Assembly: GCF_002979475.1 (NCBI RefSeq)
Contig: NZ_PCOY01000010.1
Span: 1 to 64,000, forward strand
DNA length: 64,000 nucleotides
Reading direction: 5' to 3'
Source of the DNA: Microbacterium sp. MYb62
GTDB taxonomy: Bacteria > Actinomycetota > Actinomycetes > Actinomycetales > Microbacteriaceae
The notes below the pieces were generated by a model that was not told where the DNA came from, made no database searches, and was given only the letters and a program-made list of their open reading frames with translations. Shown one piece after another: positions 15,443 to 23,454 of this stretch. Numbering within the stretch: the stretch's first letter is position 1; the number at the start of each line of letters is the position of its first letter. The position numbers were made by a program, and so were the translations under genes.

Positions 15443-16702
15443 TCACGGCGACGCCGGGCCTCCGAGGCTTCGGTCTCCCGCCACCTGATCGGAACTCGCA
15501 TCGGCGGGGTCGAACTCCTCCGTGGCGCGATTCGCGCGCGTGCGGGTGGTCCCGAAGAGGATGACCCCGGTGACGACGAGTATCGCTCCCGCCGAGGGGA
15601 TGAGCGCTTCGGGCGAGAACCCGGTGGCGAGCATGGCCCCACCCAGCATTCCGCCGAACGCGCTTCCCAGCGTGATCGCGCTCGCGTTGAGGGCGAGCAG
15701 GATCGTCAGAGAACCCGACGACATGGCCGCCAGGCGTGCCTGCAGCGGCACCCCCATCCCGCCGTTGAAGAATGCGCAGCCGAAGAACCAGACGATCGCG
15801 ACGGCGATGCCCACGGCCCCCGGCAGCGTCATCCCGACGGTCCCGATCACCGCGACCACGATCAGGGAGGCGATGATGATGGCCAGAACCCGCACGGGGG
15901 AGAGCCGGTCGATGCTGCGACCGGAGACGACGTTGCCCAGCAGGCTGATGAGGCCGTAACCGAACATGGCCAGGATGATCGGCAGCCCGGCACCGATCCG
16001 GGGCTCGAGGATGAACGCGGCGTATGTGAAGCAGAGGTAGCTCGCGCACATGATGCCGATCGGGATCACGAGGGCCGCCAGCACCCGCGGCTGCCCCAGG
16101 GGGCGCACGCTCTCGCGCAGCGGAAGGGCCGGCAGCGTCAGACGGGGCACCTTGATCATGATCCCGATGAGCGCGATGAGACCCACTCCGGCGACCAGGA
16201 ACATCGGCGCCCGCCAGTCCGCCTGCCCGATGACGAGGCCCAGCGGTACGCCGAGCGCCGTGGCGGCCAGCCAGCCGCCGAGCACGAAGGAGAGCGCGCG
16301 ACCTCGGTGCTCGACGGGTGTGCGGGCGATCACATAGGCACTCACGACGGCGTTCAGCAGGGCGCCTCCGAGGGCGGAGACCACTCGGCCTGCGATGGCC
16401 CACGAGTAGTCGGGGGCCAGAGCCACCAGGAGATTCCCGAGGATGAAGACGAGCAACGCGAGGGAGATCGTCGCCTTGCGCTCCCAGCGACCCGTGAACG
16501 CGCTCAACACGGGCCCGGCGAATGCTCCCGTCAGTGCGAAGACCGCGACGAGCTGGCCCGCCGCGGCCGAGCTCACCTCCAGATCGGAGGCGATCTGGGG
16601 GAGGAGGCCCGCCAGCACGTAGCCGTCGATGCCCATGGAGAAGTTGGCCAGGGCAAGCCAGAAGAGCCCCGCCCGGCCGAAGTCGCGGAGGTTGTCCGTC
16701 AT
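15443..16702 (-). CDS. MFS exporter, DHA1 family (12 TM)
   Basis: A 419-residue twelve-helix transporter. The N-terminus contains the exporter pattern SMGIDGYVLAGLLPQIASDL and the loop RWERKATI; motif C-like RVVSALGGALLNAVVSAYV is in helix 5. The start at 16702 is chosen because the sequence before it (111 residues of the long frame) reads as non-membrane, low-complexity translation overlapping the divergent gene. It is divergent from a GNAT gene with 130 bp between them. Substrate unknown; sugar or drug efflux are the usual roles of this family. Confidence 0.9.
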   Translation of the reverse strand: MTDNLRDFGRAGLFWLALANFSMGIDGYVLAGLLPQIASDLEVSSAAAGQLVAVFALTGAFAGPVLSAFTGRWERKATISLALLVFILGNLLVALAPDYSWAIAGRVVSALGGALLNAVVSAYVIARTPVEHRGRALSFVLGGWLAATALGVPLGLVIGQADWRAPMFLVAGVGLIALIGIMIKVPRLTLPALPLRESVRPLGQPRVLAALVIPIGIMCASYLCFTYAAFILEPRIGAGLPIILAMFGYGLISLLGNVVSGRSIDRLSPVRVLAIIIASLIVVAVIGTVGMTLPGAVGIAVAIVWFFGCAFFNGGMGVPLQARLAAMSSGSLTILLALNASAITLGSAFGGMLGGAMLATGFSPEALIPSAGAILVVTGVILFGTTRTRANRATEEFDPADASSDQVAGDRSLGGPASP

Positions 16703-16832
16703 GTGCACTACCGATTCTGAGTCGTCGGGGGTGAGAACCCGCGGGCTTTGCTCACCGAGCCGAACGCCTGTACGGTGAGTGCGTACCGCATCCGGTGGCG
16801 GCCTTCCCTGTTGATCTCTCTGGAGGCCGATC

Positions 16833-17735
16833 ATGAATACCGTACCCCGCGCCCGACTCTTCCGACGCGACGACCGCGACCAGCTCACCGACCTGGTGAA
16901 TGCCCATCTCTCCTCGGTGATTCCGGGCGCACGTGTCTCGGTGAATGCCGTGCTGAGCAGCCTCGAGCGCCAGCCCGACGAGTACATCGTCGATCCCTGG
17001 GTGGTGGAGCGCGCCACGATCGTCGTGGAACAGGGTGAGCGCATCGTCGCCGCGGCCCACCTGCAGCGCTTCGCCGAGCATCCGCGCGTGAGCGACGACT
17101 ATCGAGGAGCCGGGCTGATCCAGTGGGCGCTGTCGGTGCCGGGGGATGACGGTGGAGATCCCGCCGCCGAGACCCTGATGCGCGCGTGCCTGGCGCAGCT
17201 GCGCGCGTGGGCGGTGACGACGGCATACGCCGACGGACAGCTCCCGTTCCCCGGTGTGTACGGGATCCCGGCATCGTGGCCGCATGTGCGACGGTCCCTG
17301 GAAGGGGCCGGCTTCTCGCACGATGGACCGACGGAGGTCGTGCTCCTGGCGACGACCTCCGGGCTCGCGTCCATCGCGGATCCTCCGGCCGCGTCCGACG
17401 TCGCGTCGACGCGCGAGCTCGGCGCTCACGGCATCCGCTTCATCGCGACCCGGGATGGGGAGACCGCGGGATACGTCGAAGTCGATCTGACCGTGAACCG
17501 TGCTGAACGTCACTCGGCTGGACCTCGCTTCGCGGAGCTCTCCGACTGGGAGGCGGACGACGCCGACGTGCTCGTGCGACTCTTCGGCGACCTTCACGAG
17601 TGGCTCACGTCGAGCGACGTGGCGCGACTCATCGTGGCGGTCGACCCCGCCGATGCCGACGAGTGCGAGCAGCTGTTCGGACTCGGATTCCGAGAGGTGA
17701 CCTCGACCACCCGAGGCTGGCGACGTCAGCTCTAG
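16833..17735 (+). CDS. GNAT-family acetyltransferase-like protein, two-domain
   Basis: A 300-residue protein with an N-terminal GNAT-like region (ARLFRRDDRDQLTDLVNAHL; WVVERATIVVEQGERIVAAAHL) and a second half that repeats the fold (IRFIATRDGETAGYVEVDL; ARLIVAVDPADADECEQLFGLGFREV). The pattern suggests a duplicated N-acetyltransferase. The acetyl-CoA loop (R/Q-x-x-G-x-G/A) is not obvious in either half, so one or both may be degenerate. Strong ribosome-binding site GGAGG before ATG 16833. It is followed by a perfect 14-bp terminator hairpin. Confidence 0.78.
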   Translation: MNTVPRARLFRRDDRDQLTDLVNAHLSSVIPGARVSVNAVLSSLERQPDEYIVDPWVVERATIVVEQGERIVAAAHLQRFAEHPRVSDDYRGAGLIQWALSVPGDDGGDPAAETLMRACLAQLRAWAVTTAYADGQLPFPGVYGIPASWPHVRRSLEGAGFSHDGPTEVVLLATTSGLASIADPPAASDVASTRELGAHGIRFIATRDGETAGYVEVDLTVNRAERHSAGPRFAELSDWEADDADVLVRLFGDLHEWLTSSDVARLIVAVDPADADECEQLFGLGFREVTSTTRGWRRQL

Positions 17736-17739
17736 GCGT

Positions 17740-17772
17740 CACGGCCCCCGGCGCTCGTCGCCGGGGGCCGTG
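17740..17772. terminator. Perfect 14-bp hairpin between convergent genes
   Basis: Arms 17740-17753 and 17759-17772 pair perfectly around loop CTCGT. It lies 5 bases after the GNAT stop and 36 bases before the imine-reductase-like stop, so it can serve both directions. It lacks a T-tract. Confidence 0.7.
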
Positions 17773-17807
17773 CGTCCGGCGAGGTGGCGGTGATCCGGTT
17801 CGGGGGA

Positions 17808-18719
17808 TCAGGATCGTGTCCGTGCGGCCTTGAACAGCTCGTAGACGGCGAGGTAGTTCTGGGTGCCGTACCCCGCCGCGACCGCCTGTTCGGCGATCTG
17901 CTTCATCACCCGCGGCTGGTCGGTGTGCACGCCCTGTTCTTCGCTCGTGCGGGCGATGTGTTCGAGCGCGTTGAGATTCATCGCCAAGGTGCCCAGGGCG
18001 CCGGGGTACTCGGCGGCGTCGAGTTCGGGCGCCTGTTCCGCGAGAGACGCGTAGTCGACCACGGCCGGCATGAACCATCCGAGCGCGAGTTCCGAGAACT
18101 CCTGCGCGGAGACGTTCGCCGAGTCGAGGAGGGCCGCGGCGTGCAGCCAGCCGTTCATAGTGGCATACATCATCTCCAGCAGCGCGGTGTTGTAGAGCAC
18201 TGCGAGCCCGACGTCGTCGCCCAGATAGCGCGGTTCGCCGAGGCTCGCCAGGGCTCCGGCATGCCGGTCGAAGACATCGCGCGCGCCGCTGTACAGGAGG
18301 ACCGCCCCGGGGGTTCCCACGGCGGGAGGCGGGACCATGACGGCTCCGTCGAGATAGTCGATCCCCCGATCGGCGAACCAGGCGGAAGCGGCGCGCGCCT
18401 CGTTCGGTGTGCCGGACGTGAGGTTGATCACCGTGCCGCCCGCGGTCGATCCGTCCGACGGGGCGAACACCCGCTGCAGCGTCTCGTAGTTGTCGAGGCA
18501 GACGATCGTGGTCGGACTGACCGCGACGGCCTCGGTCGCACTACGCGCGCGTCGCGCTCCTCGGGCGACCAGGTCGTCGGCCTTCTCGGGCGTGCGGTTC
18601 CAGACGGTGAGGTGGTGTCCATTCCCCAGGAGTGCTTCGGCCAGGGCGATCCCCATCGGGCCGAGTCCGATGAGGCTGACGCGACCAGCCTCCTGTCCAG
18701 GTGCGTGTGGTGAGGTCAT
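17808..18719 (-). CDS. Imine reductase-like NAD(P)-dependent oxidoreductase
   Basis: A 303-residue member of the 6PGDH/beta-hydroxyacid dehydrogenase superfamily: Rossmann motif LIGLGPMGIALAEALLGNG (~16-34), NRTPEKAD for NADPH preference, and the C-terminal helical dimer domain. The stretch LDGAVMVPPPAVGTPGAVLLYSG and the interdomain helix GLAVLYNTALLEMMYATMNG are those of imine reductases and related reductive aminases. At the position where most have a catalytic Asp or Tyr, this protein has Asn177. It is divergent from a MerR regulator with a 16-bp palindrome between them. An alternative is a 3-hydroxyisobutyrate dehydrogenase-like enzyme. Confidence 0.85.
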   Translation of the reverse strand: MTSPHAPGQEAGRVSLIGLGPMGIALAEALLGNGHHLTVWNRTPEKADDLVARGARRARSATEAVAVSPTTIVCLDNYETLQRVFAPSDGSTAGGTVINLTSGTPNEARAASAWFADRGIDYLDGAVMVPPPAVGTPGAVLLYSGARDVFDRHAGALASLGEPRYLGDDVGLAVLYNTALLEMMYATMNGWLHAAALLDSANVSAQEFSELALGWFMPAVVDYASLAEQAPELDAAEYPGALGTLAMNLNALEHIARTSEEQGVHTDQPRVMKQIAEQAVAAGYGTQNYLAVYELFKAARTRS

Positions 18720-18735
18720 ACCCGTACGTTAGAGT

Positions 18736-18751
18736 CTCACATCGATGTGAG
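18736..18751. promoter_or_regulatory. MerR operator-like palindrome
   Basis: CTCACATCGATGTGAG is a perfect 16-bp palindrome between the divergent MerR and imine-reductase-like genes. The partial extension (AGT on each side with one mismatch) fits a MerR dimer site placed between promoter elements. Confidence 0.65.
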
Positions 18752-18782
18752 AGTCAACTCCTCTGTGAACGGCGGTCAGCAC

Positions 18783-19241
18783 ATGCGTATCGGAAGCCTC
18801 TCCGCGCAGACAGGCGTCAGCGTGCGTCTCCTTCGCTACTACGAGGAGCAGGGGCTGCTCCAGCCCTCTCGACGTCCCAGCGGATACCGCGAGTACAGCG
18901 AAGAGGATGTGCGGACTGTGCGCAACATCCGGCGGATGCTGGCTGCCGGTCTCAACACCCGCACCATCGCCGCGCTCCTGCCCTGCATGGTCGGCGAGGG
19001 GCAGAGCCTGGCGCCCGGGTGCGCGGGACTGCTGCCCGACATCGAGCGTGAACGGGCACGGATCGACGAATCGATCGCTGATCTGATGGCGGCCCGTTCG
19101 GTGCTGGATGCGATCGAAGCGGCGGCCCCGCCGGAACAGGTGGTCGAGGCGCACGTCTTCGAAGATGACGAGTGCGCCGCGACCCCGTTCGCCGCCGACC
19201 GCCCGCCTCTCGCATCCCTCGAGGGGGCCGTGTCCCGATAG
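18783..19241 (+). CDS. MerR family transcriptional regulator
   Basis: A 152-residue MerR regulator. The N-terminal helix-turn-helix and wing read MRIGSLSAQTGVSVRLLRYY and PSGYREYSEEDV (residues ~35-46). The coiled-coil dimerisation helix follows (ERERARIDESIADLMAARSVLDAIE). Two Cys (CMVGEGQ..., GCAG) lie near the start of the effector region but are not arranged as a classical metal site. I start it at 18783 because homology begins there. It is divergent from the imine-reductase-like gene, which it probably activates in response to an organic inducer. Confidence 0.92.
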   Translation: MRIGSLSAQTGVSVRLLRYYEEQGLLQPSRRPSGYREYSEEDVRTVRNIRRMLAAGLNTRTIAALLPCMVGEGQSLAPGCAGLLPDIERERARIDESIADLMAARSVLDAIEAAAPPEQVVEAHVFEDDECAATPFAADRPPLASLEGAVSR

Positions 19242-19318
19242 CCGGCGGTGCGGATCTCCGGATCGTCGTCTCCGATGAGGCGACTCCCCGCGCGCTTCAC
19301 CGCGGCCCGGGACAAGGT

Positions 19319-20314
19319 TCAGTACGCGAGATGGCAGCCGTCGAGGATGACGCTCAGGTAGGGAAGATGGATCGCCGCGGTGAAGACGGCGAGGGTGATG
19401 CCGGCCGCGCCGAGGAGGGATGCGGGCGCGGCGGCGGCGCCGATCTTCGTCGGTGCGACCAGATGTCCGATGCGGTCGGGGCCCGCGGCGTGGAGCGCTC
19501 CGGCGACCCCGCCCGGTACGGCCGTCGAACTCGCTGGTGGCTCTCCCAGCTTCAGCAGCGCGCTCGCGAGGGCGGGAGTCCCTGTGCGCCGGCGGGCGGC
19601 ATCGTCCGCCGCGATCTCGAGGTAGTGCGGCACGGCGTCGACGATCGCCGCGAGGAACGGAACCCCGCGCAGCGGAGCGACCAGGGCGTCGAGGATCGCC
19701 AGCACGAGGTGGTGCCGCCCGTGCACGTGCTCTCTTTCGTGGGCGAGCACGGCGGCGAGCTCCGGGGGTGTCAGTGCGTCGATCAGGGACTCGGAGATCA
19801 CGATTCCGCCCAGGCTGCGGGGGAGGGAGAGGGCGGTGGGATGCGGATCCCGCGTCAGGAGCACCTGATGTCCCTGGACCCACGCACGCCGTGAACGATC
19901 CGCGATCCCGCGTGCGACGGCTCGATTCCGGATGCGGCGTCGCACGCCGCGCGCGATGCCGAGCCCGACGAGTGCCAGCAGGCCGGCAGCGGGAAGGAGA
20001 AGCAGGAGTGCCACCGGGATCATGGTGTCGATCAGGTCGCCGGCGGGGAAGGGCGTGGCGGCGTCGAGGCACCGCTGGCAGGCGCCGGCGACGGGAGCGG
20101 GCAGGATCGCAGGACCGGTGAGCAGCCAGGCGAGCAGGAGGCTCAGCGCGGCCGTCGCCATCAGCCAGAGACCGGCGGCGCTCAGGAGGAGTGCGACCGC
20201 CGTCCGCGGGGTGCGCATCAACGCGGGAGCAGCGCCCCGCAGCAGCATCGGTCCGCCCAGCGCGGTCGCCACGAGCGCTGCGGCGAGCAGCAGTGGAGAG
20301 AGCAGGGCCGTCAT
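19319..20314 (-). CDS. M56 family (BlaR1/MecR1-like) membrane metallopeptidase
   Basis: A 331-residue membrane peptidase. Zinc motif H192-E-R-E-H196 sits in the family context LTPPELAAVLAHEREHVHGR. Hydrophobic segments lie at ~1-25, 35-70, 97-122 and near the C-terminus (~300-325). It lacks the large C-terminal penicillin-binding sensor of BlaR1, as usual for actinobacterial BlaI-linked M56 proteins. It starts in a 4-bp overlap with the blaI-like gene, so the two are coupled: the peptidase should inactivate the repressor in response to an envelope signal. A Cys pair (CQRC, ~79-82) is predicted outside the membrane. Confidence 0.9.
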   Translation of the reverse strand: MTALLSPLLLAAALVATALGGPMLLRGAAPALMRTPRTAVALLLSAAGLWLMATAALSLLLAWLLTGPAILPAPVAGACQRCLDAATPFPAGDLIDTMIPVALLLLLPAAGLLALVGLGIARGVRRRIRNRAVARGIADRSRRAWVQGHQVLLTRDPHPTALSLPRSLGGIVISESLIDALTPPELAAVLAHEREHVHGRHHLVLAILDALVAPLRGVPFLAAIVDAVPHYLEIAADDAARRRTGTPALASALLKLGEPPASSTAVPGGVAGALHAAGPDRIGHLVAPTKIGAAAAPASLLGAAGITLAVFTAAIHLPYLSVILDGCHLAY

Positions 20315-20691
20315 GGGCGGCCCTCGTGTCGTGCGAGATACTCGCGCAGGCGTTCGAGGTCGCCGTCGGCGATGGCGTCGACGAAGTGCAGCATCGTGGC
20401 GGCCCGGTCGTGGCTGGTGGCCAATGCCTCTTCCATCAGGCGGGCCGCGTGCCGCTCCCTGGTGCAGCGCGCCGCATACTTCACCGCCCGACCCTCGCGC
20501 TGCGGCAGGACGACCTGCTTGCGCTCGAGATTCCCCAGGACCGTGGCGATCGTGGTGTACGCGTGTTTCGCTCCGAGGTGCGTGATGACCTCGCGGATGC
20601 TGAGCGGTCCTTCATCCCACAGAGCGTCCATCACCTGCTGTTCCAGAGGTCCGAGCCGCAGCGGTCCGCAGGGCTCGTCGTCCGAAGTCAT
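20311..20691 (-). CDS. BlaI/MecI/CopY family repressor
   Basis: A 126-residue winged-helix repressor with the family core LGPLEQQVMDALWDEGPLSI and the recognition region HAYTTIATVLGNLERKQVV, then the protease-sensitive C-terminal helices. It is co-transcribed with the M56 peptidase downstream and divergent from a DsbA-like/CcdA pair. Dyads at 20698-20737 in the shared promoter region (ACTATGCC/GGCATAGT and CATAGTCGACTATG) are likely operators, so the redox pair is a probable regulon member along with blaI itself. Confidence 0.92.
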   Translation of the reverse strand: MTSDDEPCGPLRLGPLEQQVMDALWDEGPLSIREVITHLGAKHAYTTIATVLGNLERKQVVLPQREGRAVKYAARCTRERHAARLMEEALATSHDRAATMLHFVDAIADGDLERLREYLARHEGRP

Positions 20692-20697
20692 GTCTCT

Positions 20698-20737
20698 ACT
20701 ATGCCTGATAGGTTACTACTCGGCATAGTCGACTATG
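20698..20737. promoter_or_regulatory. BlaI-type operator region
   Basis: Two overlapping dyads lie in the blaI/DsbA divergent promoter: ACTATGCC (20698-20705) with GGCATAGT (20722-20729), and the perfect palindrome CATAGTCGACTATG (20724-20737). The half-site ACTAT/ATAGT resembles the TACTA-type half-sites of BlaI-family regulators. Confidence 0.6.
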
Positions 20738-20779
20738 GAAGATAGTCGAGTGGGAGTCGAGAGCATCGAGAGGTCGGGC

Positions 20780-21526
20780 ATGAGCAGGGAATCACGCGGC
20801 AACGGGCGGACGGTGCAGGGGATTCGAGGATGGCTCGTCCCGATCGGCATCCTGGTGATCGCCGGGCTGCTGATCGTGCTGGTGATCCTGCAGCTGCGTC
20901 CGGAAGACCCCGCAGCCGACACCGACACCGACTCCGTCGACGGCATCACGGTGGTGCCATCCGACGTGCCGGATCTCACGCAGCTCGAGTACCGGGACCC
21001 GGCGGACGTCCAAGCCGCAGGGCCGGTGGATGCGCCCGTCGCGCTCGTCGTGTACTCGGACTACCAGTGTGCCTTCTGCGCGAAATGGACCCACAGCACT
21101 CTGCCGGAGATGATGAAGTACGCCGAAGCCGGCGATCTGCGCATCGAGTGGCGCGACATCAACATGTACGGCCCTTCGTCGGAACGCGCCTCCTCGGCGG
21201 CGCATGCCGCCGGACTCCAGGGGAAGTACTGGGAGTTCCACGACGCTCTGTACCCGGGCGGGGAGCACCTCACGGAGGCGCAGCTCACCACGGAATCGCT
21301 CGTCGACATCGCCGCTGAGCTGGGACTGGATCCCGACCGGTTCGCCGCGGACATGGACTCCCCGGCTGTGCAGGAACTGGTCGCCAGGATCGCCCAGGAA
21401 GGACGTGATCTCGGTGTGACGGGGACGCCGTCCTTCCTCCTCGCGGGGCGCCCGCTCGTCGGAGCGCAGCCGACCTCGGTCTTCATCGACGCCGTCGAGG
21501 CGGCGCTGCGCGAGGCGGAGAAGTAG
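20780..21526 (+). CDS. Membrane-anchored DsbA-like thioredoxin-fold oxidoreductase
   Basis: A 248-residue protein with one N-terminal membrane anchor (~17-38) and an extracytoplasmic DsbA-type thioredoxin fold. The active site is Y-Q-C97-A-F-C100, preceded by VALVVYSD, with a cis-Pro in GVTGTPSFLLAG and a helical insertion (residues ~120-200). It should catalyse disulfide formation or isomerisation outside the membrane. I start it at 20780 (GAGAGG ribosome-binding site); the in-frame ATG at 20735 falls inside the operator. The CcdA-like gene begins on the next base after its stop codon, so the two are translationally linked and probably partners in electron transfer. Confidence 0.92.
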   Translation: MSRESRGNGRTVQGIRGWLVPIGILVIAGLLIVLVILQLRPEDPAADTDTDSVDGITVVPSDVPDLTQLEYRDPADVQAAGPVDAPVALVVYSDYQCAFCAKWTHSTLPEMMKYAEAGDLRIEWRDINMYGPSSERASSAAHAAGLQGKYWEFHDALYPGGEHLTEAQLTTESLVDIAAELGLDPDRFAADMDSPAVQELVARIAQEGRDLGVTGTPSFLLAGRPLVGAQPTSVFIDAVEAALREAEK

Positions 21527-22363
21527 ATGGAGGTCGGACTGCTCACGGCCTTCCTCGGCGGGCTGCTGGCGCTGCTGAGTCCCTGCAGTGCGCTCCTGCT
21601 CCCTGCCTTCTTCGCCTCGACCGTCGGAACGAAGCGGCAGCTGCTGGTGCACGGCGCGGTCTTCTACCTGGGGCTGGTGCTGACCCTCGTTCCGTTCGGA
21701 CTCGGCATCGGCGCGCTCGGCGCACTCCTCGTCTCCGAACGTGGCCTCATCATCGCCATCACCTCCGTCGTCCTCGTGGGCCTCGGCGTCCTGCAGATCC
21801 TCGGAATCGGGTTCGACCTGTCCCGCTGGCTGCCCGGAGCAGCGCGCGTGCAGCAGAGCGCGTCTGCGAGGACCGGCTTCGTGCGCACGCTCCTCCTGGG
21901 CGCGGTCGGTGGTGTCGCCGGGTTCTGCGCCGGCCCCATCCTGGGCGCGATTCTCACGCTCGCACTGGCACAGGGGAATCCGTGGAGCGCCGGCGCGCTG
22001 CTCGCGGTCTACGGCGCCGGAATGGTCGTGCCCCTCGTCGTCATCGCCGCCGTCTGGCAGAGGATGAGCCTGCGCGGGCGGCATCTGCTGCGTGGGCGTT
22101 CCTTCACGGTCCTCGGCCGGGAGTTCCACACCACATCGGTCATCACCGGAGTGCTCGTGGTCGCCGTCGGCATCCTGTTCTGGCTCACGAACGGCCTCGT
22201 CAGCATGCCCTCCCTCATTCCCACGGACGTGCAGGCCTGGGTCCAGGAGCGCGGCGCGCTGCTCGCCGATCCGATCGTCGACATCGTCGCGATCCTCGCC
22301 TTCGCGATCCTCGCGTTGACGATCTGGGCGTTCCGTCGTCGCAGGGCGCTCACGCGGGAGTGA
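21527..22363 (+). CDS. CcdA-type thiol-disulfide transmembrane transporter
   Basis: A 278-residue protein with six core helices plus extra C-terminal ones. The two redox Cys of CcdA are present, C20 in LLSPCSALLLPAF and C134 in GFCAGPILGAIL, each in its typical Pro/Gly context. It should pass reducing equivalents from cytoplasmic thioredoxin to the extracytoplasmic DsbA-like partner encoded directly upstream. The C-terminal extension (two more helices, then RRRRALTRE) is longer than minimal CcdA. No cytochrome c maturation genes are nearby, so a role in general surface thiol reduction is more likely than cytochrome assembly. Confidence 0.92.
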   Translation: MEVGLLTAFLGGLLALLSPCSALLLPAFFASTVGTKRQLLVHGAVFYLGLVLTLVPFGLGIGALGALLVSERGLIIAITSVVLVGLGVLQILGIGFDLSRWLPGAARVQQSASARTGFVRTLLLGAVGGVAGFCAGPILGAILTLALAQGNPWSAGALLAVYGAGMVVPLVVIAAVWQRMSLRGRHLLRGRSFTVLGREFHTTSVITGVLVVAVGILFWLTNGLVSMPSLIPTDVQAWVQERGALLADPIVDIVAILAFAILALTIWAFRRRRALTRE

Positions 22364-22408
22364 GGCGCACAGGGCGGTGCCGGTTCGCTCGACGCGTGCG
22401 GGTGCGGC

Positions 22409-23356
22409 TCAGGGGAGCGCGGCGGAAGCGAGCACGGCGGTCGGCACCGCGCTGGCGTGGGCGGCGACGGCATCGGCGAAGGCCTTCTGAACGGCGGCGA
22501 TGGCCGCACCTTCCTGTCGACCGGCGCGTACTTCGGTGTACAGCGTCCGGTGGGGCTCGGAGGCGAGAGCGACGACCTCCACACCTCCGAATCGGGCCTG
22601 CGTGATGAGCGCCGGGATGAAGGCCGCGGCGTGTCCGGAGCGGACGAGCTGCAGCATCAACAGGGGGTCCGGCGACTCGCAGACCACGCGAGGTTCGAAA
22701 CCCGCTTCGCGGCACTTCTGCCTCGCCCACGCTCCCATGCGCGACTGCTGCAGATCGAGCGCCCAGCCGCAGTGCCGGAGGTCGCTCAGGGTGGTGGAGC
22801 CGGCACGGTCGCCGACACGCTCCGAATCGGGCAGCGCGAGATGCAGGGGTTCGGAATGGAAGTCCTGGCGGTGGACCCCCGCGGTCGGCGGCTGCTCGCC
22901 ACCGGGGAACTCTTCCCCCAGGACGATGTCGAAGTCGTGGGCGAGGAGGCCGTCTCGTGCTTCATCGACCTCGCGATGGCAGAGCTCCACGACCAGGTGC
23001 GGGTGGCGCTGTGACAGGAGCGTGAGCGCCGCCGGCGCGAGCTCGATGAGTGCGCTCTGGAAGGAGCCGACCCGGACGAGGCCGCTCGTCGTGCCGGCGA
23101 GGTTCTGCAGGTCGGCCTCGGCGAGTTCCATCTGCTCGAGAATCAGGTCGGCCCGTTCGGCGAGCAGCATCGCCGGCCCGGTGAGCCGAACGCGACGCCC
23201 CGAAGGTTCCAGAAGGGTCATCCCCACTTCGCGTTCCAGGGCGCTGAGCTGCTGGGACACGGCGGACGGGGTGTAGTTGAGTGCTCGCGCGACTTCCGCG
23301 AGAGTACCGCGTCGAGAGAGTTCCCTCAGGATCCGGAGACGGTTCACATTGAGCAC
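22409..23356 (-). CDS. LysR family transcriptional regulator
   Basis: A 315-residue LysR regulator. The N-terminal helix-turn-helix is LAEVARALNYTPSAVSQQLS (~18-37), followed by the linker helix and two periplasmic-binding-like subdomains (VRVGSFQSALIELAPAAL; FDIVLGEEFPG). The start is at 23356, close to a GGAG sequence. It is divergent from the PBP gene with GGTTAG-N5-CTAACC in the gap, a T-N11-A-type site, so it should autoregulate and may affect the PBP gene. In actinobacteria this subgroup often neighbours permeases; no such gene is adjacent here. Confidence 0.9.
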   Translation of the reverse strand: MLNVNRLRILRELSRRGTLAEVARALNYTPSAVSQQLSALEREVGMTLLEPSGRRVRLTGPAMLLAERADLILEQMELAEADLQNLAGTTSGLVRVGSFQSALIELAPAALTLLSQRHPHLVVELCHREVDEARDGLLAHDFDIVLGEEFPGGEQPPTAGVHRQDFHSEPLHLALPDSERVGDRAGSTTLSDLRHCGWALDLQQSRMGAWARQKCREAGFEPRVVCESPDPLLMLQLVRSGHAAAFIPALITQARFGGVEVVALASEPHRTLYTEVRAGRQEGAAIAAVQKAFADAVAAHASAVPTAVLASAALP

Positions 23357-23380
23357 AGGGACTCCTCGACCGGCGGTATT

Positions 23381-23404
23381 GGTTAGTGTGCCTAACCAGT
23401 TTAG
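23381..23404. promoter_or_regulatory. LysR-type operator
   Basis: GGTTAG-TGTGC-CTAACC (23381-23397) is a perfect 6-bp-arm dyad, overlapped by a second dyad CTAA-N5-TTAG (23392-23404). It lies 24 bases from the LysR start. A LysR site is inferred. Confidence 0.55.
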
Positions 23405-23454
23405 GTGAATTCTCTTCGCTGTACTTATCTAACGCTGCAACGGAAGCTGGAAGC

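Noticed and set aside
15443..17044. N-terminal extension of the MFS protein to 533 residues
   Set aside because: The added 114 residues overlap the divergent GNAT gene and its promoter, lack helices and have no ribosome-binding site.
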